The notes: generated by a model not told the origin, from the sequence alone. A stretch of DNA of 64,000 bases from DATEZO01 sp035255485 (GCA_035255485.1 DATEZO010000167.1:1-64000); one strand, 5' to 3'. Shown: positions 1-9,450, counted from the first letter of the stretch. Numbers and translations are program-made.

Positions 1-1292
1 TCAATACGCTCGACATGGGACTGTCGGGCATGATGACGCTGGCGCTATGCGGCTTGCTGCTGGCGCAGCGCAATGATGCGACGGCCAGCGAGGAGCGCAA
101 CTGGATGCTGGCCTGCTGGGCTGGCATGGCGCTGTCCGTCATGTCCAAGGGACTGATCGGCATCGTGCTGCCGGGCGCGGTGCTGGTGCTGTACACGCTG
201 GTTTCACGCGACTGGGCCATCTGGAAACGGTTGCATTTCGGCGCCGGATTATGCCTGTTCCTGGCGATCAGCGCACCATGGTTTGTGCTGGTATCGCTCA
301 GGAATCCGGAATTTGCGCGCTTTTTCTTCATCCATGAGCATTTCGAACGTTTTACCAGCAAGGTGCATCATCGGGAAGGGCCGTGGTATTACTTCATTCC
401 CATCCTGCTGGCCGGTATCCTGCCGTGGCTCGGCATGCTGGCGCAGAGCCTGTGGCAGGGTTGGCGCGAGGAGCATCGACGCTTCCAGCCGCAAAAAATG
501 CTGCTGGCCTGGAGTGCATTCATTTTTTTATTTTTCAGCATTTCCAGCTCCAAGCTGCCGTCGTACATCCTGCCGATTTTTCCGGCATTGGCCTTGCTGA
601 TCGCACTGTACCTGCAAAAAGCATCCGCCAAAAGCTGGATCACCGCAGCCGGCATAATGGCAGCTATCGGCGCAGGTGGATTGGCGCTCGCCATCAGACT
701 GCCCTACATGAAGGTCGATCCGCTGGAAAGCGCCCAGTATCAGGCAGCGCAGCCGTGGGTCATCGGTGCATGCATCGTGATGGTGACGGGCGCGCTCGTC
801 CTGATCTGGCAGGCAAGGCGGCATCGCACCGCCGATCTGGCCATATCGGGAACGATCATGCTGGCGACGGCCAGTTTCATCGCAAGCCAGCTCTTGTTGA
901 TCGGGTCGGAACCTTATGGCCGCTACCGCTCCGGCCTGGCGCTGGTGCCGGCAATCGAGACGGTTCTTGGACCTGAAACGAAACTGTATGCGGTAGGCCT
1001 CTACGATCAGACATTACCGTTCTATCTGCGCCGCACCATGATTCTGGTCGCGCATCCGGATGAACTGGAATTCGGATTGGAGCAGGAACCGCATCTCTGG
1101 CTGCCGACGCTCGATGCATTCATCGAGCAATGGCGCAAAGGGCCGAAAGCAGTGGCGCTCACCCGTCCGGAAATATTTGCCGAATTGAAAAACCAAGGCG
1201 TGCCGATGCGCATCGTCGCGCAAGATTCGCGCCGCATCGTCATCACCAATGATCTGAACACGCCCTCCGGCTTACGGACCGACCATCCATGA
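1..1292 (+). CDS. arnT: ArnT-like glycosyltransferase, 5' end beyond window
   Basis: C-terminal part of an integral-membrane lipid-to-lipid A glycosyltransferase (GT83/PMT type), which would move 4-amino-4-deoxy-L-arabinose from undecaprenyl phosphate to lipid A in the inner membrane. The frame is open from base 3 to the stop at 1290-1292 with no stop upstream, so the start and the catalytic N-terminal loop lie outside the window. About 430 residues are visible: many hydrophobic segments, the family-like stretch NTLDMGLSGMM at the left edge, and a soluble C-terminal tail. The stop overlaps the next start (ATGA), so the two are translationally coupled. The ArnT call rests on the arn genes that follow; from sequence alone it could be another PMT-family transferase. 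Confidence 0.8.
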   Translation, partial: NTLDMGLSGMMTLALCGLLLAQRNDATASEERNWMLACWAGMALSVMSKGLIGIVLPGAVLVLYTLVSRDWAIWKRLHFGAGLCLFLAISAPWFVLVSLRNPEFARFFFIHEHFERFTSKVHHREGPWYYFIPILLAGILPWLGMLAQSLWQGWREEHRRFQPQKMLLAWSAFIFLFFSISSSKLPSYILPIFPALALLIALYLQKASAKSWITAAGIMAAIGAGGLALAIRLPYMKVDPLESAQYQAAQPWVIGACIVMVTGALVLIWQARRHRTADLAISGTIMLATASFIASQLLLIGSEPYGRYRSGLALVPAIETVLGPETKLYAVGLYDQTLPFYLRRTMILVAHPDELEFGLEQEPHLWLPTLDAFIEQWRKGPKAVALTRPEIFAELKNQGVPMRIVAQDSRRIVITNDLNTPSGLRTDHP

Positions 1293-1660
1293 ATCTGACC
1301 ACCTTCGCCTTCCTTTTTACCGGCATCTGCCTGAATGCGCTGGCGCAGTTGCTGCTCAAGGCCGGCACCAATGCAGTGGGCGCGATCCATCTTACTGCTG
1401 ATAACTGGTTTGCGACTGGCTTGAAACTTGCAACGCAGTTACCCATCATCGGCGGCCTGGGTTGCTATGTGGTGTCGGTGCTGGTCTGGATCATTGGCCT
1501 GTCGCGGGTCGATGTAACGATAGCCTATCCGCTGTTATCGCTGGGCTATGTAATCAATGCAATCGGCGCATGGTACTTTCTCGGCGAGCCGGTTTCAACA
1601 CAGCGCCTGCTGGCCATCGGAGTCATCATCGCAGGCGTGGCGTTACTGACGCGTAGCTGA
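1289..1660 (+). CDS. Small EamA/SMR-type flippase subunit, ArnE/ArnF-like
   Basis: A 123-residue, almost wholly hydrophobic protein with four predicted membrane segments, the size of ArnE/ArnF and of small multidrug-resistance proteins. In the arn pathway this type of subunit flips undecaprenyl-phosphate-aminoarabinose to the periplasmic face for ArnT. Its start overlaps the arnT stop. Enterobacteria use an ArnE-ArnF heterodimer; only one such gene is visible here, so either it works as a homo-oligomer or its partner lies outside the window. The C-terminal segment, with GEPVSTQRLLAIGVIIAGV, is typical of EamA-like transporters. Confidence 0.75.
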   Translation: MNLTTFAFLFTGICLNALAQLLLKAGTNAVGAIHLTADNWFATGLKLATQLPIIGGLGCYVVSVLVWIIGLSRVDVTIAYPLLSLGYVINAIGAWYFLGEPVSTQRLLAIGVIIAGVALLTRS

Positions 1661-1724
1661 ATTGCCGCAGGTCACTTGTTGCTTGTATCATTGCCAGCAA
1701 TTTAATGGATCTTCATTACCAATA

Positions 1725-1767
1725 GCCAGCCCATCCCGCTCCGGCCAGTCGGGCTGGCGGATTTTTC
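1725..1767 (+). terminator. Hairpin with T-run between the flippase gene and arnB
   Basis: GCCAGCCC (1725-1732) can pair with GGGCTGGC (1751-1758) and is followed by GGATTTTTC. An 8 bp GC-rich stem plus a T-run looks like an intrinsic terminator, although the loop is long (18 nt). It suggests arnB starts a separate transcript. Confidence 0.5.
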
Positions 1768-1789
1768 ATAGAGATATTCTGCCTAAACC

Positions 1790-2914
1790 ATGAGTGAACC
1801 GTTCCTGCCTTTTACCAGACCGACCATTGATGAAAACACCATTGCGGCGGTTGCGGATGTATTGCGCTCCGGCTGGATGACCAGCGGCCCCAAAGTGCAA
1901 CAATTTGAAGCTGTTCTGTCGGAATATTTTGGCGGCCGTTCAGTCCGGACCTTCAACTCCGGCACCTGCACCATGGAAATCGCGCTACGGATTGCCGGCA
2001 TTGGTGTCGGCGATGAAGTCATCACAACCCCGAATTCATGGGTGGCCACCTCGAATGTCGTGATCGAAACAGGCGCAACTCCGGTATTCGTCGACATCGA
2101 TGCCGCGACCCGCAACATTGATCTGAACCTGGTTGAAGCCGCCATCACGCCGCGCACCAAAGCAATCATTCCGGTTCATATGGCGGGGCTGCCGGTCAAC
2201 ATCGATCATTTGTATGCGATTGCAAGAAAACATGGTTTGCGGGTGGTCGAGGATGCGGCGCAAGCAATCGGATCGACATGGAAAGGCCAGCTGATTGGCA
2301 GCTTCGGCGATTTCGTTTCCTTCAGCTTTCAGGTCAACAAGAACATCACCACCTCCGAAGGCGGCTGCCTCGTGGTCAATGACGCCGATGAAGCACGTCT
2401 CGCGGAAAAATACCGGCTGCAGGGTGTTACCCGCAGCGGTTTCGACGGCATCGATGTGGACGTTCTGGGCGGTAAATTCAACATGACCGATATTGCCGCC
2501 GCCATCGGACTTGGGCAGTTTGTCCATCTGAAAGAATTCAACGCCAGGCGCAAGGTGCTGGCACGGCATTACTTTTCCGCATTCGGCACAGATTTCGAAA
2601 GCGGCTATGGCGCCAGGCTGCCGATTGCCGATTTTGAAAATTCCAACTGGCACATGTTCCAGGTTGAGCTTCCGGATCGCATCAGGCGTGCCGATTTCAT
2701 GGCAAAAATGATGGAACGCAACATCGGTATCGGCTATCACTATGCGCCGATTCACTTGTTCACGCTGTATCGCAAGCGCGGCTTCAGGGAAGGCATGTTC
2801 CCGATCGCCGAGCGGGTCGGCCGACAAATCGTGACATTGCCGCTATTTGCCGCGATGAAGGAGAGCGATGTGGAACGCGTGGTCGACGCGGTAAAATCCG
2901 TGCTCCAAAAGTAA
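1790..2914 (+). CDS. arnB: UDP-4-amino-4-deoxy-L-arabinose--oxoglutarate aminotransferase
   Basis: A 374-residue DegT/DnrJ/EryC1/StrS-family PLP aminotransferase that converts the UDP-4-keto-pentose made by ArnA to UDP-4-amino-4-deoxy-L-arabinose in the cytoplasm. Seen in sequence: the N-terminal LPFTRP and SGWMTSGPKV motifs of ArnB, VVEDAAQAIG around the PLP-binding Asp, and FQVNKNITTSEGG with the Schiff-base Lys at residue 184. Length matches the family. It is preceded by a 129-base gap containing a terminator-like hairpin and followed 26 bases later by arnC. A general StrS-type sugar aminotransferase is the only alternative, and the neighbours argue for ArnB. Confidence 0.92.
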   Translation: MSEPFLPFTRPTIDENTIAAVADVLRSGWMTSGPKVQQFEAVLSEYFGGRSVRTFNSGTCTMEIALRIAGIGVGDEVITTPNSWVATSNVVIETGATPVFVDIDAATRNIDLNLVEAAITPRTKAIIPVHMAGLPVNIDHLYAIARKHGLRVVEDAAQAIGSTWKGQLIGSFGDFVSFSFQVNKNITTSEGGCLVVNDADEARLAEKYRLQGVTRSGFDGIDVDVLGGKFNMTDIAAAIGLGQFVHLKEFNARRKVLARHYFSAFGTDFESGYGARLPIADFENSNWHMFQVELPDRIRRADFMAKMMERNIGIGYHYAPIHLFTLYRKRGFREGMFPIAERVGRQIVTLPLFAAMKESDVERVVDAVKSVLQK

Positions 2915-2940
2915 AGCTATCAATGTAAAGCTGCCAATTG

Positions 2941-3918
2941 ATGAAACCAGATCTCTCCATTGTCATTCCTGTTTACAACGAGGAAGCCGGCCTCGCCAAG
3001 TTATTCGCGCGGCTGTATCCGGCGCTTGATGCGCTCGGCATATCCTATGAAATCGTGTTCATCAACGATGGCAGTCGCGATAATACCGCGCTGATTCTTG
3101 CCGATCAGTTCAGGGCACGCCCGGAAGTAACGCGCGTGGTGCTGCTCAACGGCAATTACGGCCAGCACATGGCGATCCTCGCCGGCTTTGAGGCAACGCG
3201 CGGCGATATTGTCGTCACCCTGGATGCCGACTTGCAAAATCCGCCGGAAGAAATCGGCAATCTGATCGCCAGGATTCGCGAGGGTCATGACTATGTCGGA
3301 TCGATACGGCGCGAACGGCAGGATGCGGCATGGCGCACGCATGCATCCAGGCTGATGAACCGCCTGCGCGAGAAAATCACCCATATCAAGATGACCGACC
3401 AGGGCAACATGCTGCGCGCCTATGGCCGCAACGTGATCGACCTGATCAATCAATGCAGCGAAGTCAATACCTTCGTTCCCGCGCTCGCCTATACTTTTGC
3501 GCGTAAACCGACCGAGATCATCGTCGAGCATGAGGAGCGTGCCGCCGGTGAATCCAAATATTCGCTGTATAGCCTGATCCGTCTCAATTTCGACCTCATT
3601 ACCGGATTCTCGCTGGTGCCGCTGCAGCTCTTTTCGATTTTCGGCATCGGACTGTCCCTCTTGTCAGGCGCGCTGTTCATCCTGCTGCTGATCCGACGCT
3701 TCCTGCTCGGCGCCGAAGTGGAAGGCGTTTTCACGCTGCTGGCATTCAACTTTTTCCTCATGGGCGTGATCCTGTTCGGCATCGGCCTGGTGGGTGAATA
3801 CGTCGGACGGATCTATCAGCAGGTAAGAGGCCGGCCACGCTATGTGGTGCAGACAATCCTGCAGCAAAGCCCGGAGCAGACTCCTTCCGGGCAACCGGCA
3901 AAAGAAAGCCAACCCTGA
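2941..3918 (+). CDS. arnC: Undecaprenyl-phosphate 4-deoxy-4-formamido-L-arabinose transferase
   Basis: A 325-residue GT2-family membrane-anchored glycosyltransferase. It moves formylated aminoarabinose from UDP to undecaprenyl phosphate on the cytoplasmic face. The N-terminal catalytic domain has SIVIPVYNEE, FINDGSRDNT and the metal/nucleotide-binding DAD at residues 95-97. Two C-terminal hydrophobic hairpins (about 220-300) anchor it in the membrane. I chose ATG 2941; an in-frame TTG just upstream (2938) would add one residue. No clear Shine-Dalgarno sequence is visible. The stop overlaps the next start by one base. Confidence 0.9.
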   Translation: MKPDLSIVIPVYNEEAGLAKLFARLYPALDALGISYEIVFINDGSRDNTALILADQFRARPEVTRVVLLNGNYGQHMAILAGFEATRGDIVVTLDADLQNPPEEIGNLIARIREGHDYVGSIRRERQDAAWRTHASRLMNRLREKITHIKMTDQGNMLRAYGRNVIDLINQCSEVNTFVPALAYTFARKPTEIIVEHEERAAGESKYSLYSLIRLNFDLITGFSLVPLQLFSIFGIGLSLLSGALFILLLIRRFLLGAEVEGVFTLLAFNFFLMGVILFGIGLVGEYVGRIYQQVRGRPRYVVQTILQQSPEQTPSGQPAKESQP

Positions 3919-4829
3919 TGCGCGCAGTCGTCTTTGCCTATCACAATGTCGGGGTTCGATGCATTCAGGTGCTGCTGGCGCGCGGCATCGAGATCGCACT
4001 GGTTGTCACGCATGAAGACAATCCCGCCGAAACCATCTGGTTCGAGTCCGTCGCAGCACTTTGCAAGGAACACGATATTCCATTCGTGACGCCCGCCGAT
4101 CCAAAATCACCGGAATTATTTGCCAGGGTACAGGCGGAACAGCCGGATTTCATATTCAGCTTTTATTACCGCCACATGCTGCCGGTTGAGTTGCTGGCGC
4201 TTGCAAAACACGGCGCGTTCAATATGCACGGCTCGCTGTTGCCGAAATACCGCGGCCGCGTGCCGGTCAATTGGGCAGTGCTGCACGGCGAGACCGAAAC
4301 CGGCGTGACATTGCATGAAATGACTGCCAAGCCCGATGCCGGAGCGATCGTTGCGCAAACATCGGTACCGATTCTGCCGGATGACACGGCATATGATGTA
4401 TTTGGCAAACTGACGGTGGCAGCCGAACAGACTTTGTGGAGTGTACTACCCGCGATATTGGCGGGAAATACGCCCAGGTTGCCGAATGATTTATCCAAAG
4501 GCAGTTATTTTGGTGGACGCAAGCCGGAAGATGGTCGCATCGATTGGTCACAGCCGGCGAAAACCATATACAACTTGCATCGCGCGGTTGCCCCGCCCTA
4601 TCCCGGTGCATGGACCATGATTGCCGGCAAAGTATTCACGATCGGCAAGGCGCGTCTGTCCACAACACCGGCAACCAATTTGCCGCCAGGTCTGGCTGTG
4701 GTGGATAATTGCATCTTTGGCGTGTGCGGCGATGGCCGTACGATCCGGATCCATGCATTGCTGATGGACGGGTCGCCCGTTTCACCAACGGCACTACAAC
4801 AAATCCTGACATCAATCACATTGCGTTGA
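3918..4829 (+). CDS. arnA: UDP-aminoarabinose formyltransferase (stand-alone ArnA N-domain)
   Basis: A 303-residue methionyl-tRNA-formyltransferase-like protein corresponding to the N-terminal half of enterobacterial ArnA. It N-formylates UDP-4-amino-4-deoxy-L-arabinose with 10-formyl-tetrahydrofolate. The catalytic residues fall at Asn102, His104 (FNMHGSLLPKYRG) and Asp140 (KPDAG), the same positions as in Escherichia coli ArnA. A C-terminal domain follows from about residue 200. It overlaps arnC by one base. The decarboxylase activity fused to it in enterobacteria is encoded by the next gene, 76 bases downstream. Confidence 0.9.
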   Translation: MRAVVFAYHNVGVRCIQVLLARGIEIALVVTHEDNPAETIWFESVAALCKEHDIPFVTPADPKSPELFARVQAEQPDFIFSFYYRHMLPVELLALAKHGAFNMHGSLLPKYRGRVPVNWAVLHGETETGVTLHEMTAKPDAGAIVAQTSVPILPDDTAYDVFGKLTVAAEQTLWSVLPAILAGNTPRLPNDLSKGSYFGGRKPEDGRIDWSQPAKTIYNLHRAVAPPYPGAWTMIAGKVFTIGKARLSTTPATNLPPGLAVVDNCIFGVCGDGRTIRIHALLMDGSPVSPTALQQILTSITLR

Positions 4830-4905
4830 TGTCACTTAACGTCATGTTACCCGGATAGAAAATCCATATTGCATCAGCAATGCCACCATACTCAACGACA
4901 TCCTT

Positions 4906-5961
4906 ATGAAAAAAGTCCTGATTCTCGGCGTCAATGGTTTTATCGGCCACCATCTTTCCAAGCGGATTCTGGAAACCACTGACTGGCATGTCTATGGAAT
5001 GGACATGATGACGGATCGCATCACCGACATTCTTGAAAACGATGCCTATAAGTCGCGCATGCACTTTTTCGAGGGCGACATTACCATCAACAAGGAGTGG
5101 GTTGAATACCACGTCAAGAAATGCGACGTGATCCTGCCACTGGTGGCGATTGCAACGCCATCGACCTATGTAAAGCAGCCATTGCGCGTATTCGAGCTCG
5201 ACTTCGAGGCCAACCTGCCAATCGTGCGCTCCGCCGCAAAATACAAAAAACATCTGGTGTTCCCGTCTACATCGGAAGTGTACGGTATGTGCCACGATGA
5301 GGAATTCGACCCGGAACAATCGGAACTGATCTGCGGCCCGATCAACAAGCCACGCTGGATTTATTCCTGCGCCAAGCAATTGATGGATCGTGTAATCTGG
5401 GGTTATGGCATGGAAGAAGGCTTGAACTTCACCTTGTTCCGCCCATTCAACTGGATCGGTGCGGGGCTCGATTCGATCCACACGCCGAAGGAAGGCTCAT
5501 CGCGTGTCGTAACCCAGTTTTTTGGCCATATCGTCCGCGGCGAGAATATTTCGCTGGTCGACGGCGGCCATCAGAAGCGTGCCTTCACATATATCGACGA
5601 TGGGATCGACGCACTGATGAAGATCATCGACAACAAGGACAGTATTGCATCGGGCAAGATCTATAACATCGGGAATCCAACCAACAATTATTCGATTCGC
5701 GACCTGGCCGCCATGATGCTGCAACTGGCGGCGGAATACCCGGAATACGCCGAATCTGCAAAAAAAGTGCAACTGACGGAAACCACCTCGACCGCCTATT
5801 ACGGCAAGGGCTATCAGGATGTCCAGAACCGCGTGCCGAAGATTACCAATACCTGCGATGAGCTGAACTGGAAGCCGCGCACATCGATGGCCGATACGCT
5901 GCGGAACATCTTCGACGCCTATCGCAGCCATGTAATAGAGGCGCGAGCATTGATGGATTAA
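4906..5961 (+). CDS. UDP-glucuronic acid decarboxylase (stand-alone ArnA C-domain)
   Basis: A 351-residue extended short-chain dehydrogenase, equivalent to the C-terminal half of ArnA. It oxidises and decarboxylates UDP-glucuronate to the UDP-4-keto-pentose used by ArnB. Seen: the NAD-binding Rossmann motif GVNGFIGHH (residues 8-16), PSTSEVYGM with the Ser123-Glu124 pair that aligns with the ArnA decarboxylase pair, and the Tyr153-x3-Lys157 catalytic motif (YSCAK). The start is ATG 4906 and the ribosome site is weak. The split arrangement means channelling between the two ArnA activities would need a non-covalent complex or diffusion. Confidence 0.9.
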   Translation: MKKVLILGVNGFIGHHLSKRILETTDWHVYGMDMMTDRITDILENDAYKSRMHFFEGDITINKEWVEYHVKKCDVILPLVAIATPSTYVKQPLRVFELDFEANLPIVRSAAKYKKHLVFPSTSEVYGMCHDEEFDPEQSELICGPINKPRWIYSCAKQLMDRVIWGYGMEEGLNFTLFRPFNWIGAGLDSIHTPKEGSSRVVTQFFGHIVRGENISLVDGGHQKRAFTYIDDGIDALMKIIDNKDSIASGKIYNIGNPTNNYSIRDLAAMMLQLAAEYPEYAESAKKVQLTETTSTAYYGKGYQDVQNRVPKITNTCDELNWKPRTSMADTLRNIFDAYRSHVIEARALMD

Positions 5962-6026
5962 GCAGGATCAGGTGTTAACCGGCATCTGCCGGCGAGACTG
6001 TTCCCATTCAAGCATAAAACTTACCG

Positions 6027-6968
6027 TTGCCGCTTCTCACTCTAAAAATCGACGTCGATACTTATCGAGGCACCCGTCAAGGCGTGCCGAACCTGGTGCG
6101 CCTGCTACAGCGGCATGAGGCAAACGCGAGCTTCCTGTTCTCGCTCGGCCCGGATCATACGGGCCGGGCATTGCGCCGGGCCTTCCGCCCGGGGTTTTTC
6201 CAAAAGGTATCGCGCACTTCCGTGATTGAGCACTATGGCCTGAAGACGCTCATGTATGGCGTATTGCTGCCCGGCCCCGACATCGGCAAAGTCTGCGCCA
6301 ACGAAATGCGTGCAGTGCGCCATGCGGGTTTTGAGTGCGGCATCCATACCTGGGACCACGTTGCATGGCAAGACCATGTGCGCCAGCGCGATGCCGCATG
6401 GACCGAACGGCAGATGCAGCGTGCATTCGATCGTTTTATCGATATCTTCGGTACGCCGCCGCAAACCCACGGCGCAGCGGGCTGGCAAATGAACCCGCAT
6501 GCATTCGCACAGCTCGATGCTTTCGGCTTCACTTATGCATCCGACAGTCGCGCGCAGTTAATGGAAAATGGCGCCTTGTCGAATCCCGACATCGGCCCCT
6601 ATCGATTAAGCGCTTCAGGCAAAATATTTTCCTGCATTCAATTACCTACCACGTTACCGACGCTGGATGAATTGCTTGGCCGGACAGTTGAAGGCACTGT
6701 TATTGACCTGGCGAATATCGCTGCGGCCATTCTGCGTCTGACAGCGCAGCCACGCAATCACGTATTCACGCTGCATGCGGAGCTTGAAGGCCAAAAACTT
6801 GCCCCTATCTTTGAAAAATTACTAAAAGGTTGGCGTGCGCAAGGATATGATCTTGGGTCAATGGCTGATTATTACCGCATAGTAAAAAATTCCGTCTTGC
6901 CTGCCTATCCCATCCATTGGGGAGAATTACCGGGCAGGTCCGGCAAATTGATTACACTGGCGGCATGA
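6027..6968 (+). CDS. arnD: 4-deoxy-4-formamido-L-arabinose-phosphoundecaprenol deformylase
   Basis: A 313-residue NodB-type polysaccharide deacetylase family protein. It removes the formyl group after ArnC so that the lipid-linked sugar can be flipped and used by ArnT. The N-terminus (KIDVDTYRGTRQGVP) and ECGIHTWDHVAWQD are ArnD-like, and GAAGWQMNP lies further in. The start is TTG 6027: an in-frame stop lies 12 bases upstream (TAA 6015-6017), there is no ATG near it, and starting here gives an N-terminus that fits the family. It ends the visible arn cluster; the next gene follows after about 107 bases. Confidence 0.9.
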   Translation: MPLLTLKIDVDTYRGTRQGVPNLVRLLQRHEANASFLFSLGPDHTGRALRRAFRPGFFQKVSRTSVIEHYGLKTLMYGVLLPGPDIGKVCANEMRAVRHAGFECGIHTWDHVAWQDHVRQRDAAWTERQMQRAFDRFIDIFGTPPQTHGAAGWQMNPHAFAQLDAFGFTYASDSRAQLMENGALSNPDIGPYRLSASGKIFSCIQLPTTLPTLDELLGRTVEGTVIDLANIAAAILRLTAQPRNHVFTLHAELEGQKLAPIFEKLLKGWRAQGYDLGSMADYYRIVKNSVLPAYPIHWGELPGRSGKLITLAA

Positions 6969-7075
6969 TCCGCCAGAAATTTACCGCCACAGGCTGGCAG
7001 AGGCCTTTCCAGGCGTCATCTATCAGATCTGTATAGCACCTGAACCAACTCAAAAAAATCAACAGGGAGGTGAGC

Positions 7076-7552
7076 ATGGTAGAAAGTCCTTTTGCTCTTG
7101 ACATGATGGTGCCCGACTTTTCTGCGGCAATGACTACAGGCCGGACATTCAGATTATCCGACCACAAGGGAAAAAAACTGGTATTGTATTTTTACCCGAA
7201 AGACAATACGCCCGGCTGCACAACCGAAAGCATGGCATTCCGCGATGCGCATGAGGATTTCAAACATGCCAATGCCGAAATCTTCGGCATCAGTCGTGAC
7301 ACTATTCGTTCCCACGAAGGATTCAAGAATAAACTGGCATTGAATTTTGAATTGATTTCCGACCCTGAAGAAGCGCTATGCAGCATGTTCAAGGTAATGA
7401 AGAACAAAATGATGTATGGCAAGCAGGTGCGCGGCATAGAACGTTCCACTTTTATCATTGACGGAAGCGGCAAATTGGTGAAAGAATGGCGAGGACTGAA
7501 AGTGCCTGGACACGTCAATGAAGTACTGGAGTATGTTAAGGCTCTTCCCTGA
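7076..7552 (+). CDS. bcp: Thioredoxin-dependent thiol peroxidase (peroxiredoxin Bcp)
   Basis: A 158-residue atypical peroxiredoxin that reduces hydroperoxides in the cytoplasm. The peroxidatic Cys48 lies in NTPGCTTES; the usual nearby resolving Cys (five residues on) is absent, and the only other Cys is in EALCSMF, so it may act as a 1-Cys enzyme or use that distant Cys. ATG 7076 was chosen because AGGGAGG (7064-7070) is placed five bases upstream; an in-frame GTG at 7070 overlaps that site. A strong terminator follows. Confidence 0.93.
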   Translation: MVESPFALDMMVPDFSAAMTTGRTFRLSDHKGKKLVLYFYPKDNTPGCTTESMAFRDAHEDFKHANAEIFGISRDTIRSHEGFKNKLALNFELISDPEEALCSMFKVMKNKMMYGKQVRGIERSTFIIDGSGKLVKEWRGLKVPGHVNEVLEYVKALP

Positions 7553-7591
7553 ATTTGCAGAATTCATTGAATACAAATTATCTTTTCCTGG

Positions 7592-7640
7592 AAAAAGCCG
7601 TTTGCGGAAGTGGCAGCATGCCTTCCCGAACGGCTTTTTT
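7592..7640 (+). terminator. Intrinsic terminator after bcp
   Basis: AAAAAGCCGTT (7592-7602) pairs with AACGGCTTTTT (7629-7639), with an inner GGAAG/CTTCC helix, followed by T-rich sequence. Confidence 0.85.
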
Positions 7641-7748
7641 GTTTTCCGATATGCCCTGTTTTGCCATCCATCCTCTTTCATGCCTGGCCTGTTTTATGCT
7701 GTACCGTATATGCGATGCTTTCCAAAAATTAATTAGACTGAGGTCCTG

Positions 7749-9407
7749 ATGCCCTTGCCAAAATTGCCGACCAAACCTGCAGCATTGCTTTCCCCAAGCG
7801 ACTATCCGAAAGTAGAAAAAGGCAAACCAGCCAAACCTGTCATGGCGCTGGTGGATTCTGTGCCGGATAAGACCGGGCCGGCACCTGCGACGCGGGCCAA
7901 GGCTCCCGCAAAAACATCCCTGGAAAAATCACAAGCTGCCAAGCCCAAAGCGGTTGAGATGCACATCAAGTCGAATGTCAGTCGCGCCGCCGACAAGCTG
8001 GGTGTGACCAAGCTGTTCGTGCTCGATACCAATGTATTGATGCATGATCCGACCTCGCTGTTCCGCTTCGAAGAGCACGATGTCTATCTACCAATGGTAA
8101 CGTTGGAGGAATTGGACAATCACAAAAAAGGCATGTCCGAAGTTGCCCGCAACGCGCGCCAGGTATCGCGCTCGCTGGATGCGCTAATCGCCGGCATCGA
8201 GGAACATGCCATTGAAGATGGCATTGCATTATCCAAACTCGGAAACAAGGAGGCAAAAGGCCGCCTCTTCTTCCAGACACGATTGCAGAATGTCGCGTTA
8301 CCGGAAGGCCTGCCGATCGGCAAGGCGGATAACCAGATACTTGGCGTCGTACGCGCACTGGAAGCGCAGCATCCGGACCGCCCCATCGTGCTGGTGTCGA
8401 AAGACATCAACATACGCATCAAGGCCCGTGCAATGGGCCTTCCGGCGGAAGAGTATTTCAACGATCATGTACTTGAGGATACCGACCTGCTGTATTCTGG
8501 CATCATGCAATTACCGGATGACTTCTGGAACAAGCATGGCAAAGGCATTGAATCCTGGCAGGAAAACAAGAACGGCACCGGCTATACCTATTACCGCCTG
8601 ACCGGGCCGCTGGTGCCCTCGTTCCTGGTTAACCAGTTCGTATTCATGGAGCCGAAAAGCGGCGAAGCACCATTCTACGGTCAGGTCACGCAGATCAACG
8701 GTAAAACTGCAGTGCTGCAGACATTGCGCGATTATGGACATGCGAAAAACAGCGTATGGGGCATTACTGCCCGCAACCGCGAACAGAATTTCGCACTCAA
8801 TCTGCTGATGAATCCAGAGTGCGATTTCGTGACATTGCTGGGCCAGGCGGGCACTGGCAAGACATTGCTGGCGCTGGCGGCAGGCTTGGCGCAAGTCCTG
8901 GAAACCAAGCTTTACAATGAAATCATCGTGACCCGCGTGACCGTACCGGTTGGTGAAGATATCGGTTTCCTGCCTGGCACCGAAGAAGAAAAAATGTCGC
9001 CGTGGATGGGAGCATTCGACGACAACCTGGAAGTACTGAACAAATCGGATTCGGATGCCGGGGAATGGGGCCGTGCCGCGACTCAGGATCTGATCCGTTC
9101 ACGGATCAAGATCAAGTCGCTCAATTTCATGCGCGGGCGTACTTTTGTGAATAAATTCCTGATTATCGATGAAGCGCAAAACCTGACGCCCAAGCAGATA
9201 AAGACCCTGGTGACGCGCGCCGGTCCCGGCACGAAGATCCTTTGCCTTGGCAATATTGCGCAGATCGATACGCCTTATCTCACGGAAGGCTCCAGCGGTC
9301 TGACCTATGTCGTCGACCGGTTCAAGGGCTGGGCTCATAGCGGACACGTCATGCTCGCGCGTGGCGAACGCTCACGCCTGGCTGACCATGCAAGCGATGT
9401 GCTGTAA
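7749..9407 (+). CDS. PIN-PhoH family ATPase (YlaK-like)
   Basis: A 552-residue protein. Residues 1-85 are a low-complexity Pro/Ala/Lys-rich extension. A PIN nuclease-like domain follows from about 90 (FVLDTNVLMHDP, then LPMVTLEELDNHKKG). The PhoH ATPase domain starts near 350 with Walker A GQAGTGKT at about 365, then IIDEAQNLTPKQ. PIN-PhoH proteins are thought to be RNA helicase/nucleases; the exact substrate here is not evident. It stands alone between two terminators and is convergent with pit. The extension is probably disordered and has no motif I recognise. Confidence 0.85.
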   Translation: MPLPKLPTKPAALLSPSDYPKVEKGKPAKPVMALVDSVPDKTGPAPATRAKAPAKTSLEKSQAAKPKAVEMHIKSNVSRAADKLGVTKLFVLDTNVLMHDPTSLFRFEEHDVYLPMVTLEELDNHKKGMSEVARNARQVSRSLDALIAGIEEHAIEDGIALSKLGNKEAKGRLFFQTRLQNVALPEGLPIGKADNQILGVVRALEAQHPDRPIVLVSKDINIRIKARAMGLPAEEYFNDHVLEDTDLLYSGIMQLPDDFWNKHGKGIESWQENKNGTGYTYYRLTGPLVPSFLVNQFVFMEPKSGEAPFYGQVTQINGKTAVLQTLRDYGHAKNSVWGITARNREQNFALNLLMNPECDFVTLLGQAGTGKTLLALAAGLAQVLETKLYNEIIVTRVTVPVGEDIGFLPGTEEEKMSPWMGAFDDNLEVLNKSDSDAGEWGRAATQDLIRSRIKIKSLNFMRGRTFVNKFLIIDEAQNLTPKQIKTLVTRAGPGTKILCLGNIAQIDTPYLTEGSSGLTYVVDRFKGWAHSGHVMLARGERSRLADHASDVL

Positions 9408-9420
9408 AACGTAGAAACCC

Positions 9421-9450
9421 AAAAAGCCTGCTTGCGACAGCAGGTTTTTT
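9421..9450. terminator. Bidirectional terminator between phoH-like gene and pit
   Basis: CCTGCT (9427-9432) pairs with AGCAGG (9439-9444). It is flanked by an A-run on the left and a T-run on the right, so it can serve both convergent genes. Confidence 0.75.
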
